The position numbers and the translations under genes are program-made. A stretch of 17,702 bases of DNA from Gastranaerophilus sp045639085 (lineage in GTDB: Bacteria > Cyanobacteriota > Vampirovibrionia > Gastranaerophilales > Gastranaerophilaceae), in NCBI GenBank assembly GCA_045639085.1, contig JAZUCM010000034.1, positions 1-17,702 of the forward strand. The letters run 5' to 3'. The stretch's first letter is position 1; each line of letters starts with the position of its first letter. Below the pieces are notes generated by a model. It was not told the origin of the DNA. It saw only the letters and a list, made by a program, of their open reading frames with translations, and did not search any database. Positions 5,427 through 12,490 of this stretch are shown piece after piece.

Positions 5427-6569
5427 TTATGTTCCCTGTTTTAATATCTCCAGGTATTCTTTATATGCGAAAGTTCGGTTTCTGTTTTGGGTCGAAGTTT
5501 GTTCCAGGATACCGATGTTGATCAGTTCTTTGATTATGCCGGACATTGTATTGAATGATATATGAAGCTCTTTGGCTGTTTTTTGAATTTCAATGATAGG
5601 ATTTGATTCCAGGTATTCAAAGACTTTCATTGCGTTTTGGCTGCGGCGTCCCAGGTTATTAATTTTTTTGCAGAAATTGTTGTGTAATGAGGTTAGTTTG
5701 TCGATTGTTTCAACTGCGTCTTTTGCAGATTCGTAAACGGCTTCAAGGAAGAATTTTATCCATTGTTCATAATTTCCCTTTAAACGCACTTCATTCATTC
5801 TGTCATAATATTCGATTCTATTCTTTTTTAAAAAATACGAGATGTATAATGCCGGTGTGCTTAAAACTTTCTTTTCCATTAGAAAAAGAGTTATCAAAAG
5901 CCGTCCGATTCTGCCGTTGCCATCAAGAAACGGGTGAATCGTTTCAAATTGGTAGTGTATTAATCCGGCTTTTATAAGCGTGTTAAGTTCGTCATCTGTG
6001 TTGATGTATTTTTCCAAATCGGACATTGCTTGTTGCATGTCGATAACTGAGGGCGGAACATACCTTGCTGTTTTTAGCGTTGAACCTGTTGCGCCTATCC
6101 AGTTTTGTGAATGCCTAAATTCCCCGGGGCTTTTGTGTTCGCCACGGACGCCGGATAGTAGAACTTGGTGGGTTTCTTTTATTAATCTGTTGCAGAGGGG
6201 TAGTTCTTTTAACCTGTTTATTGCAAAATCAGTTGCTTTAATATAGTTTATAACATCTCCGACCGGTCTATTGGTATTTTCTTGTAGTAACGGGTCGAGA
6301 ACATCTTCCAGAGTCGCTTGGGTGCCTTCAATTTGGGATGACATAAGAGCTTCTTTCCTGACATACATTGATATGAACAAATTAATGTTGGGAATTCTGT
6401 TGGCAATTCCTTCCAGCAAAGTTATTTGTTCGTTCGCTTTTAGTAAGATGTTTATAATATCATTATTAAGTTCTAATGGTGGATTTGGTGGAAGGCTAGC
6501 GGGGGTGAATGATTTGTATGCCATTTCGCCTGATAAATTGTTTTTGTATGTTCCTGCTCTGTTGTTCAT
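5427..6569 (-). CDS. Class II Fic protein with C-terminal winged helix
   Basis: A 380-residue Fic/DOC-family enzyme that transfers AMP (or another nucleotide) from NTP to hydroxyl side chains of target proteins. The core motif HPFLDGNGRIGR (212-223) is complete, with catalytic His212. An N-terminal inhibitory helix motif S-x-x-x-E-G (SSQIEG, 77-82) marks class II, in which the Glu blocks productive ATP binding. Residues about 310-375 look like a winged helix-turn-helix (ELHISFNTMSGIIKELINIGIL), so the protein probably binds DNA. The length is typical. SD AGGAG precedes the ATG. Its promoter carries repeated TGAAATAA half-sites, consistent with autoregulation. There is no partner antitoxin gene, as expected when inhibition is in cis. 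The target is unknown. Confidence 0.93.
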   Translation of the reverse strand: MNNRAGTYKNNLSGEMAYKSFTPASLPPNPPLELNNDIINILLKANEQITLLEGIANRIPNINLFISMYVRKEALMSSQIEGTQATLEDVLDPLLQENTNRPVGDVINYIKATDFAINRLKELPLCNRLIKETHQVLLSGVRGEHKSPGEFRHSQNWIGATGSTLKTARYVPPSVIDMQQAMSDLEKYINTDDELNTLIKAGLIHYQFETIHPFLDGNGRIGRLLITLFLMEKKVLSTPALYISYFLKKNRIEYYDRMNEVRLKGNYEQWIKFFLEAVYESAKDAVETIDKLTSLHNNFCKKINNLGRRSQNAMKVFEYLESNPIIEIQKTAKELHISFNTMSGIIKELINIGILEQTSTQNRNRTFAYKEYLEILKQGT

Positions 6570-6584
6570 TTTGACTCCTGATTT

Positions 6585-6733
6585 TGAAATAACACTTTTA
6601 TTATAACACGCTTATTTCAATTTTTCAAGCGAAACTGAAATAAGCGATTAAATTTCTTAATCTTATTTCAGTTTTGGCGCTTAAACTGAAATAAGATACT
6701 CAAGAGTGAGGCGTTATTTCAATTTGGAATAAC
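6585..6733. promoter_or_regulatory. Operator array, six TGAAATAA half-sites
   Basis: Copies of TGAAATAA(G/C), in either orientation, occur at 6585-6593, 6611-6619, 6636-6644, 6662-6670, 6687-6695 and 6713-6721. Neighbours form inverted pairs. The best is a 13-bp perfect arm at 6662-6674 and 6683-6695 around 8 bp; another pairs 6611-6619 with 6636-6644. One half-site lies within the spacer of the fic promoter. The array separates fic from the divergent gene at 6805. Binding by the Fic winged helix is inferred. Confidence 0.75.
6600..6628 (-). promoter_or_regulatory. fic promoter
   Basis: On the minus strand, TTGAAA (6623-6628), 17 bp, then a perfect TATAAT (6600-6605). The spacer contains one TGAAATAAG operator half-site, so a bound protein would block RNA polymerase. 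The expected leader before the ATG at 6569 is about 25 nt and includes the SD. Confidence 0.75.
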
Positions 6734-6745
6734 CCTTGAGAATTA

Positions 6746-6774
6746 TTTACATCAATTTTTGTGTGGGGGATAAT
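6746..6774 (+). promoter_or_regulatory. Promoter of the MalQ-like gene
   Basis: TTTACA (6746-6751), 17 bp, GATAAT (6769-6774). The predicted start is near 6781, about 24 nt before the ATG at 6805. The nearest TGAAATAA-type half-site ends at 6721, 25 bp upstream of the -35 box, so the Fic-linked operator could affect it from upstream. Confidence 0.5.
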
Positions 6775-6804
6775 TGGTGTTGAAGATTAGGAATTAGTGT
6801 TTTT

Positions 6805-8790
6805 ATGAGAATTTATCCCGCAAATAGTTCTAATATTGCGTTTAGGCGGCGTTTGACGTCGGCCGAAGAACGTGAGATGCGTGAGGTTAATGCGCGGGCA
6901 AAAGAGCTTTTAGGAAATACGGGGAATTCTGTTTTGGTTGTTCACGATGCGTGTTTGCCACAGGTTGCAGAACGTAATATTGGTGTTGCGAATATTTTGG
7001 GAACGGATTCTGATAAGTTTTTTGATTTTGCAAAAACTTATTTTGGGGTGAATACGGTTGAAGTTTTGCCGCAGGGGGAATTTTTACGTAAGCATAGGCG
7101 TGGGTTTGTTTGTGCTTATGGGTATTCGGCGTTGGGGTTGAATGATTCCTTGATTGATATGCAAACTCTTACCACTCCTTCGTGGCGCGGAATTTTAAAG
7201 ACGCAAGAGTTTGAGGAAATTGTTGGGGCAAATGATTTGCCTGAGAGGGCTAAATTTGTGAATTATGAGAACGTAAACGGCGCTAACACTGTTTTTATGA
7301 AGAATTTACGTAAAGCATTTGAGCGTTTTCAAGGGCTTGACCGGCATGATGAATTGAGGAGTGAATTTGAGAAATATAAGAAAGAAAATGATGTATGGTT
7401 AGAGCCGAAGGCTGTCTATGGGGTATTGAAACGTGAAAATCGCGGGCGCGACTATGAACAATGGGGAAGTTTGTTGGATAAAGAACTTTATAATCCGAAT
7501 TCGACGTTTACGGGTGGCGAGCGGGCTCAACGCATATCTCAAATTCTGAATGATAATATTGAGGATGTTGAGTTTTATAAGTTCAGGCAGTTTGTTGCGG
7601 AACGACATTTGCAAGAAGGGCGTGAAAACTTGCATCAAAAAGGGATGAAGCTTTTGGGAGATATGGCGATTAAATTTTCGCCGGATGAAATTTGGGCTAA
7701 TCCCAAAGCATTTTGGAAAGAGCATTATATTGGTGCAAATGATTGGAAGGCGCCGTGTTTAAATTATGATGAAATTTTGGATGAGAATTCGCCGGCGGCA
7801 ATGTTGTTAAAACGTAAAGTTGGGTTGAATGCCAGACGTTACGATGGGTTGCGCTTTGATGCTTCGTGGATGTATATTGCGCCAAAAGTTTTTAATCGTG
7901 CGAACAATGAACAACTTAATCCTTATTTGGGAGAACAGGTTTTGCTAATGATGGAAGAAGAAGTGAAACGGGTTCAGGGTAGTTCGTTTGATAAAGAAAA
8001 TCTTATACACGAATTCAAGGCAGGGGCTGATGAATTCGTTGCGATAAATGATGGCGAGGCTCGTCCGGAGATTAGAGGTCGGGTTGCGATATTAGAGTCG
8101 GAACATCTTTCGAAGACATGGGGGACGAAGGATTTTTATTCTGATACTGTGAAATTGGGGCCGAATGAATTTATTTTTGGGGTTGGGGATCATACGGCGC
8201 AACCGCTGGAACAGTTGGCAAATGGATATGCGGATAGTGTTGCGGCTGCCCGCGGGTTTACCGAAAACGCTAAGCGAAATAAGCAAGCTGGAGTTTTGGC
8301 GGAGATTTTTGGGGATACCCTTGAAAATATGAGTAAGCCGGTCGAGTTTATTCGCGCGAAGTTTGCAGATATCATGCCGGCAAAACATAATTTTGTTTTT
8401 TATATGGACGCTTTGGGGCGTTCAGAACGATTTGATTCTCAGGGGTTAAATAGTGAGGTGAATTATAGATACAAAATCGGTGAGGATTATTTTGATAAAT
8501 ATCACAAAGCTGTACAAAAAGGGCATGCTTTGAATTTGCCTGATGTGTTGGCAATGGCTTTTGAAAAGGCCGGATTAGACAAGTCTCATAAGGATGTTTA
8601 CGAAAAACTGTGTAAGTTTGCGCATGTTTTGCAAGAAGAAGATTGTGAGAAACCTGTTCAAGATTTTAGTAAAAATTTAAAAAGTTTCGGATGGAAAAAT
8701 TTTTCCTTGATTGGTGCTTGCGTATTAGCTGCCGGGGCTTTGGGGCTTTTTGCTTATGAAAAATATCAACATAAAAATATGCAAAAATAA
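6805..8790 (+). CDS. Divergent MalQ-like (GH77) protein with C-terminal membrane anchor
   Basis: A 661-residue protein with the layout of 4-alpha-glucanotransferase (amylomaltase), which transfers alpha-1,4-glucan chains. The N-terminal part has SVLVVHDACLP (42-52) and VEVLPQGEF (85-93), matching the MalQ start (LLH..SLP, QvLPL). Then come NYENV...FMKNLRKAFERF (153-175), KGMKLLGDMAIKFSPDEIW (279-297), RFDASWMYIAP (350-360) with Asp352 at the nucleophile position, ILESEHL (429-435) in place of AEDLG, and GVGDHT (459-464) in place of the HDN Asp. Catalytic carboxylates may thus survive, but the surroundings are strongly altered. Residues about 633-650 form a membrane span near the C-terminus, unusual for MalQ. 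Active enzyme or glucan-binding derivative cannot be decided. The start has only a weak, distant SD (AGGA). Confidence 0.8.
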   Translation: MRIYPANSSNIAFRRRLTSAEEREMREVNARAKELLGNTGNSVLVVHDACLPQVAERNIGVANILGTDSDKFFDFAKTYFGVNTVEVLPQGEFLRKHRRGFVCAYGYSALGLNDSLIDMQTLTTPSWRGILKTQEFEEIVGANDLPERAKFVNYENVNGANTVFMKNLRKAFERFQGLDRHDELRSEFEKYKKENDVWLEPKAVYGVLKRENRGRDYEQWGSLLDKELYNPNSTFTGGERAQRISQILNDNIEDVEFYKFRQFVAERHLQEGRENLHQKGMKLLGDMAIKFSPDEIWANPKAFWKEHYIGANDWKAPCLNYDEILDENSPAAMLLKRKVGLNARRYDGLRFDASWMYIAPKVFNRANNEQLNPYLGEQVLLMMEEEVKRVQGSSFDKENLIHEFKAGADEFVAINDGEARPEIRGRVAILESEHLSKTWGTKDFYSDTVKLGPNEFIFGVGDHTAQPLEQLANGYADSVAAARGFTENAKRNKQAGVLAEIFGDTLENMSKPVEFIRAKFADIMPAKHNFVFYMDALGRSERFDSQGLNSEVNYRYKIGEDYFDKYHKAVQKGHALNLPDVLAMAFEKAGLDKSHKDVYEKLCKFAHVLQEEDCEKPVQDFSKNLKSFGWKNFSLIGACVLAAGALGLFAYEKYQHKNMQK

Positions 8791-8792
8791 TA

Positions 8793-8821
8793 TTGACATT
8801 ATGTGAAACATAGTATAAAAT
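8793..8821 (+). promoter_or_regulatory. Promoter giving a leaderless TPM mRNA
   Basis: A perfect TTGACA (8793-8798), 17 bp, TAAAAT (8816-8821). Six nt separate the -10 from the ATG at 8828, and no SD is present, so the mRNA should start at or by the AUG. Confidence 0.65.
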
Positions 8822-8827
8822 AATAAT

Positions 8828-9505
8828 ATGAAGAAGAAATTAATTTTATTGGTTGGATTGTTGGCGCTGGGAATTCAGGTTCTTGCAGCGACCTTTACGT
8901 TTAATTTTGACGGTGATGGATTTATCTCTGACGGGGCTGCGGTTATTGCGGAATCGGACAAGAAAAAGATTTCTTTTTATTTGGATTACGTCAGGGCTCA
9001 AACCTCTTATTCCATCCTTGTTGTAACTCTCGAAACTCTTGAAGGGGTTCCGGCAAGTAAGGTTGCAAGAGTTGTTTCTGAGCGCGGTATTGGTGGCGCA
9101 AAAGAAAACCTTTTGGTATTTTTGGTTGCACCGAACGAAGGCAAAATCGGGGTTGAAATTGGTGAGAACTTGAAATCTGAAATTTCTTATGTTGCCTTAA
9201 AGAACATTATTTCGGAAGAGGTTTCACCGGCGTTTAAAAAAGGTGATTATTCTGCTGCGATTACGAACGGGATTTATTATATTTCACGCGTTATCGAGCC
9301 GTCCTTGGTTTTTGTGAAAGAGGACTCTACTACTCAGCATTTTGAGCCGATGTCAAAACCTATTCAACAACCTTTACGTGTAAAACCGTCTAATGTCGTT
9401 GGAATTTTATTCGTATTGTTTGGGATTGTTTTGTTGATGTCAAAACGTTTTGCTAAGAAAAAATCCAGAAGACGCGGCGGTTTTGGTAACCATTTTGGAT
9501 TATAA
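8828..9505 (+). CDS. Exported TPM-domain protein
   Basis: A 225-residue protein. Residues 1-20 are a typical signal peptide (MKKK, hydrophobic core, VLA/A cleavage). Residues about 32-160 match the TPM fold (Psb32/YgcG type): GFISDGAAVI, the YSILVVTLETLEG strand, GGAKENLLVFLVAPNEGKIGVEIG, and the C-terminal helix pair with KKGDYSAAITNGI. A membrane span follows (about 190-205), then a basic tail with Gly/Phe (RRRGGFGNHFGL), shorter than the usual Gly-rich tail. The domain would face outside the membrane. TPM proteins have been linked to photosystem II repair, phosphatase activity and membrane-protein quality control; the role here is unknown. A NTase-fold gene follows after 27 nt, so the two are probably co-transcribed. 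Confidence 0.88.
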   Translation: MKKKLILLVGLLALGIQVLAATFTFNFDGDGFISDGAAVIAESDKKKISFYLDYVRAQTSYSILVVTLETLEGVPASKVARVVSERGIGGAKENLLVFLVAPNEGKIGVEIGENLKSEISYVALKNIISEEVSPAFKKGDYSAAITNGIYYISRVIEPSLVFVKEDSTTQHFEPMSKPIQQPLRVKPSNVVGILFVLFGIVLLMSKRFAKKKSRRRGGFGNHFGL

Positions 9506-9532
9506 TTTTACACAATAATTTTGGAGTGTTAG

Positions 9533-10234
9533 ATGAAAGATTTGAATTCTTTGATATTGTCGTTACAAGATATTTTTCACCAAAGATTGGTTTCAGTCTT
9601 TATTTTTGGGTCAAAGGCTAATTCTACGGAAACGCCGTTGAACTCTAATGTTGATTTGTTTATTGTGGTTGACAATTTAAGACCGGACGATCTAACCAAA
9701 CTTTATCCGCATACTCAACGTTGGATTGCGAAGGGTAACCCGTATCCTATTTTGTTGAGTAAAGATGAATTTTATAGTACGGTTGATCTTTATGCTATTG
9801 AGTTTTCAGATGTAAAATGGAATTATCAACTTGTTTATGGTGAAGATGTTGTCGCTGATCAAAATGTAAACTATTTTGACTTGAGGCTTCAATGTGAGCG
9901 TGAGTTGAAAAACCTTATTTTGAAACTCCGTGGTTTTTATCTGGAACACGGCAGAAATAAACATGACATCAATGATGTTGTGGATTCAATTGCGAGAACG
10001 GTTGTTGTCATTTTCCGTGCGCTCTTGCGCTTGAAAAATGTTACGCCTTCTGTTTATAAGCAGGACGTAGTTGAGCAGTTGTCGACGTTAATTAGAATTG
10101 ATAAAGTATTTTTCCGCAAACTCATAGGACATAAAGAAGGTACTTACAACTTCACAAGCTCTGAATTGTATTCTTTTAATGAATATATAATTGGGCAGTT
10201 GTGCGGAATTTTAAGTCAAGTTTCTGATATGTAA
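9533..10234 (+). CDS. Nucleotidyltransferase-fold protein, active site altered
   Basis: A 233-residue cytosolic protein. Residues about 19-48 (VSVFIFGSKAN...NVDLFIVV) match the MNT/KNTase-type core GSxA...(S)DxDL, in which the two Asp bind metal. Here the first Asp is Asn (SNVD), so catalysis is doubtful. The rest is helical, with a long C-terminal bundle as in kanamycin-nucleotidyltransferase-like or MNT-HEPN proteins. No partner HEPN gene adjoins. SD GGAG lies about 8 nt before the ATG. It sits between the TPM and membrane-protein genes, and a terminator-like repeat follows. Its role is unknown; it may bind a nucleotide without transfer. Confidence 0.8.
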   Translation: MKDLNSLILSLQDIFHQRLVSVFIFGSKANSTETPLNSNVDLFIVVDNLRPDDLTKLYPHTQRWIAKGNPYPILLSKDEFYSTVDLYAIEFSDVKWNYQLVYGEDVVADQNVNYFDLRLQCERELKNLILKLRGFYLEHGRNKHDINDVVDSIARTVVVIFRALLRLKNVTPSVYKQDVVEQLSTLIRIDKVFFRKLIGHKEGTYNFTSSELYSFNEYIIGQLCGILSQVSDM

Positions 10235-10256
10235 TCAACTTTTTATATGATTTTAT

Positions 10257-10311
10257 AACCCTTACAATATGGTACAATTCTAAAAGATTTGTAGAAATTG
10301 TAAGGGTTTTT
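10257..10311 (+). terminator. Terminator/attenuator enclosing the next promoter and hiding the next SD
   Basis: AACCCTTACAAT (10257-10268) pairs perfectly with ATTGTAAGGGTT (10297-10308), followed by T5. Transcripts from upstream would terminate or have the weak SD-like AAGGG of the 10315 gene hidden. The 28-nt loop includes an extended -10 (TGGTACAAT, 10270-10278), whose own transcript starts after the left arm and leaves the right arm free. Confidence 0.6.
10270..10278 (+). promoter_or_regulatory. Extended -10 promoter for the membrane-protein gene
   Basis: TG-G-TACAAT is an extended -10 element; the -35 region is poor (ATTTTA at 17 bp). The predicted start is near 10285, giving a leader of about 30 nt that lacks the left arm of the surrounding inverted repeat. 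Confidence 0.45.
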
Positions 10312-10314
10312 AAT

Positions 10315-11196
10315 ATGGCTGGATATTTAGAACATTTTGGAAGAGTATTGGCGGAAAAAGGGTCTTGGTATAAGATTTCTTTACTCGTAGTATTTCAAGT
10401 TATCACTGTTTTTTTTAATCCCCAAGAAATGCTACATGGTTTTGCGGCAGGATTTTTTAATGTTCCGGGAATGATTTTATATTTATTGTGCGCAATTTGT
10501 AGTTTTGGTTATATAATAGCAGTTTATAATAATTGCATGAATACGCAAAAAACTGTTTTGCCGGGGATTGATTTTGGTGCAATGTTTATGAATGTTTTCA
10601 AATATCTTCCGTTTGGATTTATTTGGATGCTGTATTTTATCCTTTTTATGTTGCCGTTGATGGCTTGCATTGCGCTAGCAACGAATGAAACTAACCTTTT
10701 TGTGTTGGTTGTTCTTGGTATCGTTGGAGTGATGGCGATTTTTATTCCGAGTTGGACTTTTCCGGCGATAATGGCAATTCACGTAAAAGATTTTTCTTAT
10801 AATAATGTATTAAATCCTATGATGCCGTTTGCGATTTTTGGTCGTGTCGCGGGTTCAATTTTGGCTGCAAGCATAATTGTCGGGCTTTTAAACCTTCTTA
10901 TTTACGGCTTGATAGTCGGAGCGTTGTTGTTTGTTGGTTTTGTAGGATCAGGTGATGGCTCAGAGGCGTCACTTCCGGCGGCAACAATTGTGACTCTCGT
11001 GCTTTTAGGCTTTGTGTTTTTGTATATGTTGAACGCAATGTCTCTCGCTTTTTGCTCAAGAGTTTGTGATATTACGAAACGCAAACTTGGCGATAGTATT
11101 TACCTGGATTACGTTGCGCCTGAAGTTTCTGCGCATCAAAGAAGTGTTGATGACGATTTCGATCGCTTCTTGCACAACAAAGAGGGCGAAGAGTAG
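10315..11196 (+). CDS. Polytopic membrane protein of unknown function
   Basis: A 293-residue integral membrane protein with about six hydrophobic segments (residues 20-34, 48-71, 98-120, 127-152, 179-210, 222-247), a Gly/Ser loop (210-220) and a charged C-terminal tail with Asp/Glu clusters (278-293). The overall pattern, with a Pro/Gly-rich central span and an NNVLNPMMPF loop, resembles DUF4013-type proteins, but I would not insist on it. No transporter signature or catalytic motif is visible. Only a weak SD-like AAGGG lies before the ATG, inside the right arm of an inverted repeat. A clear terminator follows. It may form a membrane unit with the TPM protein two genes upstream. Confidence 0.85.
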   Translation: MAGYLEHFGRVLAEKGSWYKISLLVVFQVITVFFNPQEMLHGFAAGFFNVPGMILYLLCAICSFGYIIAVYNNCMNTQKTVLPGIDFGAMFMNVFKYLPFGFIWMLYFILFMLPLMACIALATNETNLFVLVVLGIVGVMAIFIPSWTFPAIMAIHVKDFSYNNVLNPMMPFAIFGRVAGSILAASIIVGLLNLLIYGLIVGALLFVGFVGSGDGSEASLPAATIVTLVLLGFVFLYMLNAMSLAFCSRVCDITKRKLGDSIYLDYVAPEVSAHQRSVDDDFDRFLHNKEGEE

Positions 11197-11228
11197 TAAT
11201 ACACTTTTGCCTAATTATTAAGTTTTGT

Positions 11229-11262
11229 AAATTGCCTTCCTGTTAGGAGGGCAATTTTTTTT
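11229..11262 (+). terminator. Terminator after the membrane-protein gene
   Basis: A 13-pair stem (11229-11241 with 11245-11257, one G-T pair) with a 3-nt loop is followed directly by an uninterrupted T run of about eight. Confidence 0.9.
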
Positions 11263-11330
11263 GAGGAAAATACTTTATTAATATAAGGTTAGGAATAATT
11301 TAATTTAAGGTAGGAAAGGTTAGGTTTATT

Positions 11331-12434
11331 ATGGGAACGAATCCAATGTTAATGGGTATGTACGGAATGAGTGACGATTTTTACACTCAGATGATGTATC
11401 AACAAATGATGAATGGTGGTTATGCAAATAATGCCGGCTGGGGTGCTGCTGCCGGAACTCAAAAAGGAGGCGGTCAGACTCAACAAGCGGCCCAAGGGGG
11501 TTCAAGCTTAGGTAGAGCTGCGGTGTATGGAACTGCGGCTGCAGGTGCAGCGGGTGCGGCAACTTTGTTCACCGGTTATGGGCTAAATTCTCCTGTTGAA
11601 GAAGGCAAACACGGTGGCGTAAAATTTACCGATGATTTCATGAAACGATTTTCCGGTGAATATCATGCGATAAAAAATGATGCGAGTTTAAAAAACTTTT
11701 TCAAAACGTTATCGGCTGAAACTCCTGGCGTTGCAAAATTCACGGTGACTGCTGAAAATTATGATAAATTGATGGACGAATTGCGCTCATTCTTTGACGA
11801 CCCGTCTAATCCGAAAGTCGCGGATATGTCAGATGACTTGAAAGGTTTTTTGAAACATAGTTTAGGCAAAGCTGACGCTTATGACTTAGTTGATACCGAT
11901 GTCGATAGTATTCGCAATAAATACGCTGAATTGTTGAAACAAACGACTGATTTTGAGTTTAAGGATAATTACAATTTACAAAAATCCTTATACGAACAGT
12001 TTGATGATTTGGGCAAAGAATTTTTAAATTGTGCGGATGATGCCGCAAAGGTTGAATTCTTGAAAAATAATCCGCAGTTTGCAAAGGCATTTAATTTAGA
12101 TGCTACAGATTGGACAAAAATTCTGAAGGGTGAAACCGATGTTTTGGCTAAAATTCAAGATACTACGGGCTCTACTCCAAAAATAAGGGATGGCGTGAAA
12201 GCAACTCTTAAAACAGATTTTGAAAACCTTGAAAAAACAATGCAAAGCTTTGCGAAAAAATGGGACGGTAAAGTTGGATTCTTGGGTAAAGGCAAATTCA
12301 ATCTTTTCAAGGGAAACAAAGTTGGCGGCGCGTTAGATGGTGCTTTGTCATCATTGAGAACTTCCAAGGCTTGGAAACATGCCGGTCTTGCCGGGCTGGC
12401 GGTCGCAGGCGCAACGTTGTTGTTCAACGCATAA
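11331..12434 (+). CDS. Protein of unknown function, Met/Gly-rich N-terminus, two hydrophobic segments
   Basis: A 367-residue protein. The N-terminus (1-58) is rich in Met, Gly, Tyr, Asn and Gln and contains GMSDDFYT (12-19), like MSDFYT of the 3177 protein. Residues about 61-84 are an Ala/Gly-rich hydrophobic stretch, and residues 350-367 (GLAGLAVAGATLLF) form a hydrophobic C-terminus, so membrane association is plausible. The middle is soluble, helical and Lys/Asp-rich, and carries LSAETPG (127-133), also in the 4422 protein. The start context TTTATTATGGG matches the other two. SD is weak (GGAAAGG/TTAGG). It is flanked by terminators, so monocistronic. No known domain is recognised. Confidence 0.85.
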   Translation: MGTNPMLMGMYGMSDDFYTQMMYQQMMNGGYANNAGWGAAAGTQKGGGQTQQAAQGGSSLGRAAVYGTAAAGAAGAATLFTGYGLNSPVEEGKHGGVKFTDDFMKRFSGEYHAIKNDASLKNFFKTLSAETPGVAKFTVTAENYDKLMDELRSFFDDPSNPKVADMSDDLKGFLKHSLGKADAYDLVDTDVDSIRNKYAELLKQTTDFEFKDNYNLQKSLYEQFDDLGKEFLNCADDAAKVEFLKNNPQFAKAFNLDATDWTKILKGETDVLAKIQDTTGSTPKIRDGVKATLKTDFENLEKTMQSFAKKWDGKVGFLGKGKFNLFKGNKVGGALDGALSSLRTSKAWKHAGLAGLAVAGATLLFNA

Positions 12435-12439
12435 AATTT

Positions 12440-12474
12440 AACACCCAACGGTAAAATCTTCGTTGGGTGTTTTT
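12440..12474 (+). terminator. Terminator between convergent genes
   Basis: AACACCCAACG (12440-12450) pairs perfectly with CGTTGGGTGTT (12461-12471) around 10 nt, then TTT. It ends the 11331 gene. glgA arrives from the other strand (stop at 12491) and may use the same stem, with a weaker tail. Confidence 0.88.
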
Positions 12475-12490
12475 AATTAATTTATTATAT

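Noticed and set aside
5427..6569. Fic as toxin of a two-gene toxin-antitoxin pair
   Set aside because: The inhibitory S-x-x-x-E-G helix is inside the protein and no small antitoxin gene lies beside it.
9533..10234. MNT-HEPN toxin-antitoxin module
   Set aside because: The NTase fold is present but no HEPN partner gene with an RxxxxH motif adjoins; the neighbours are a TPM protein and a membrane protein.
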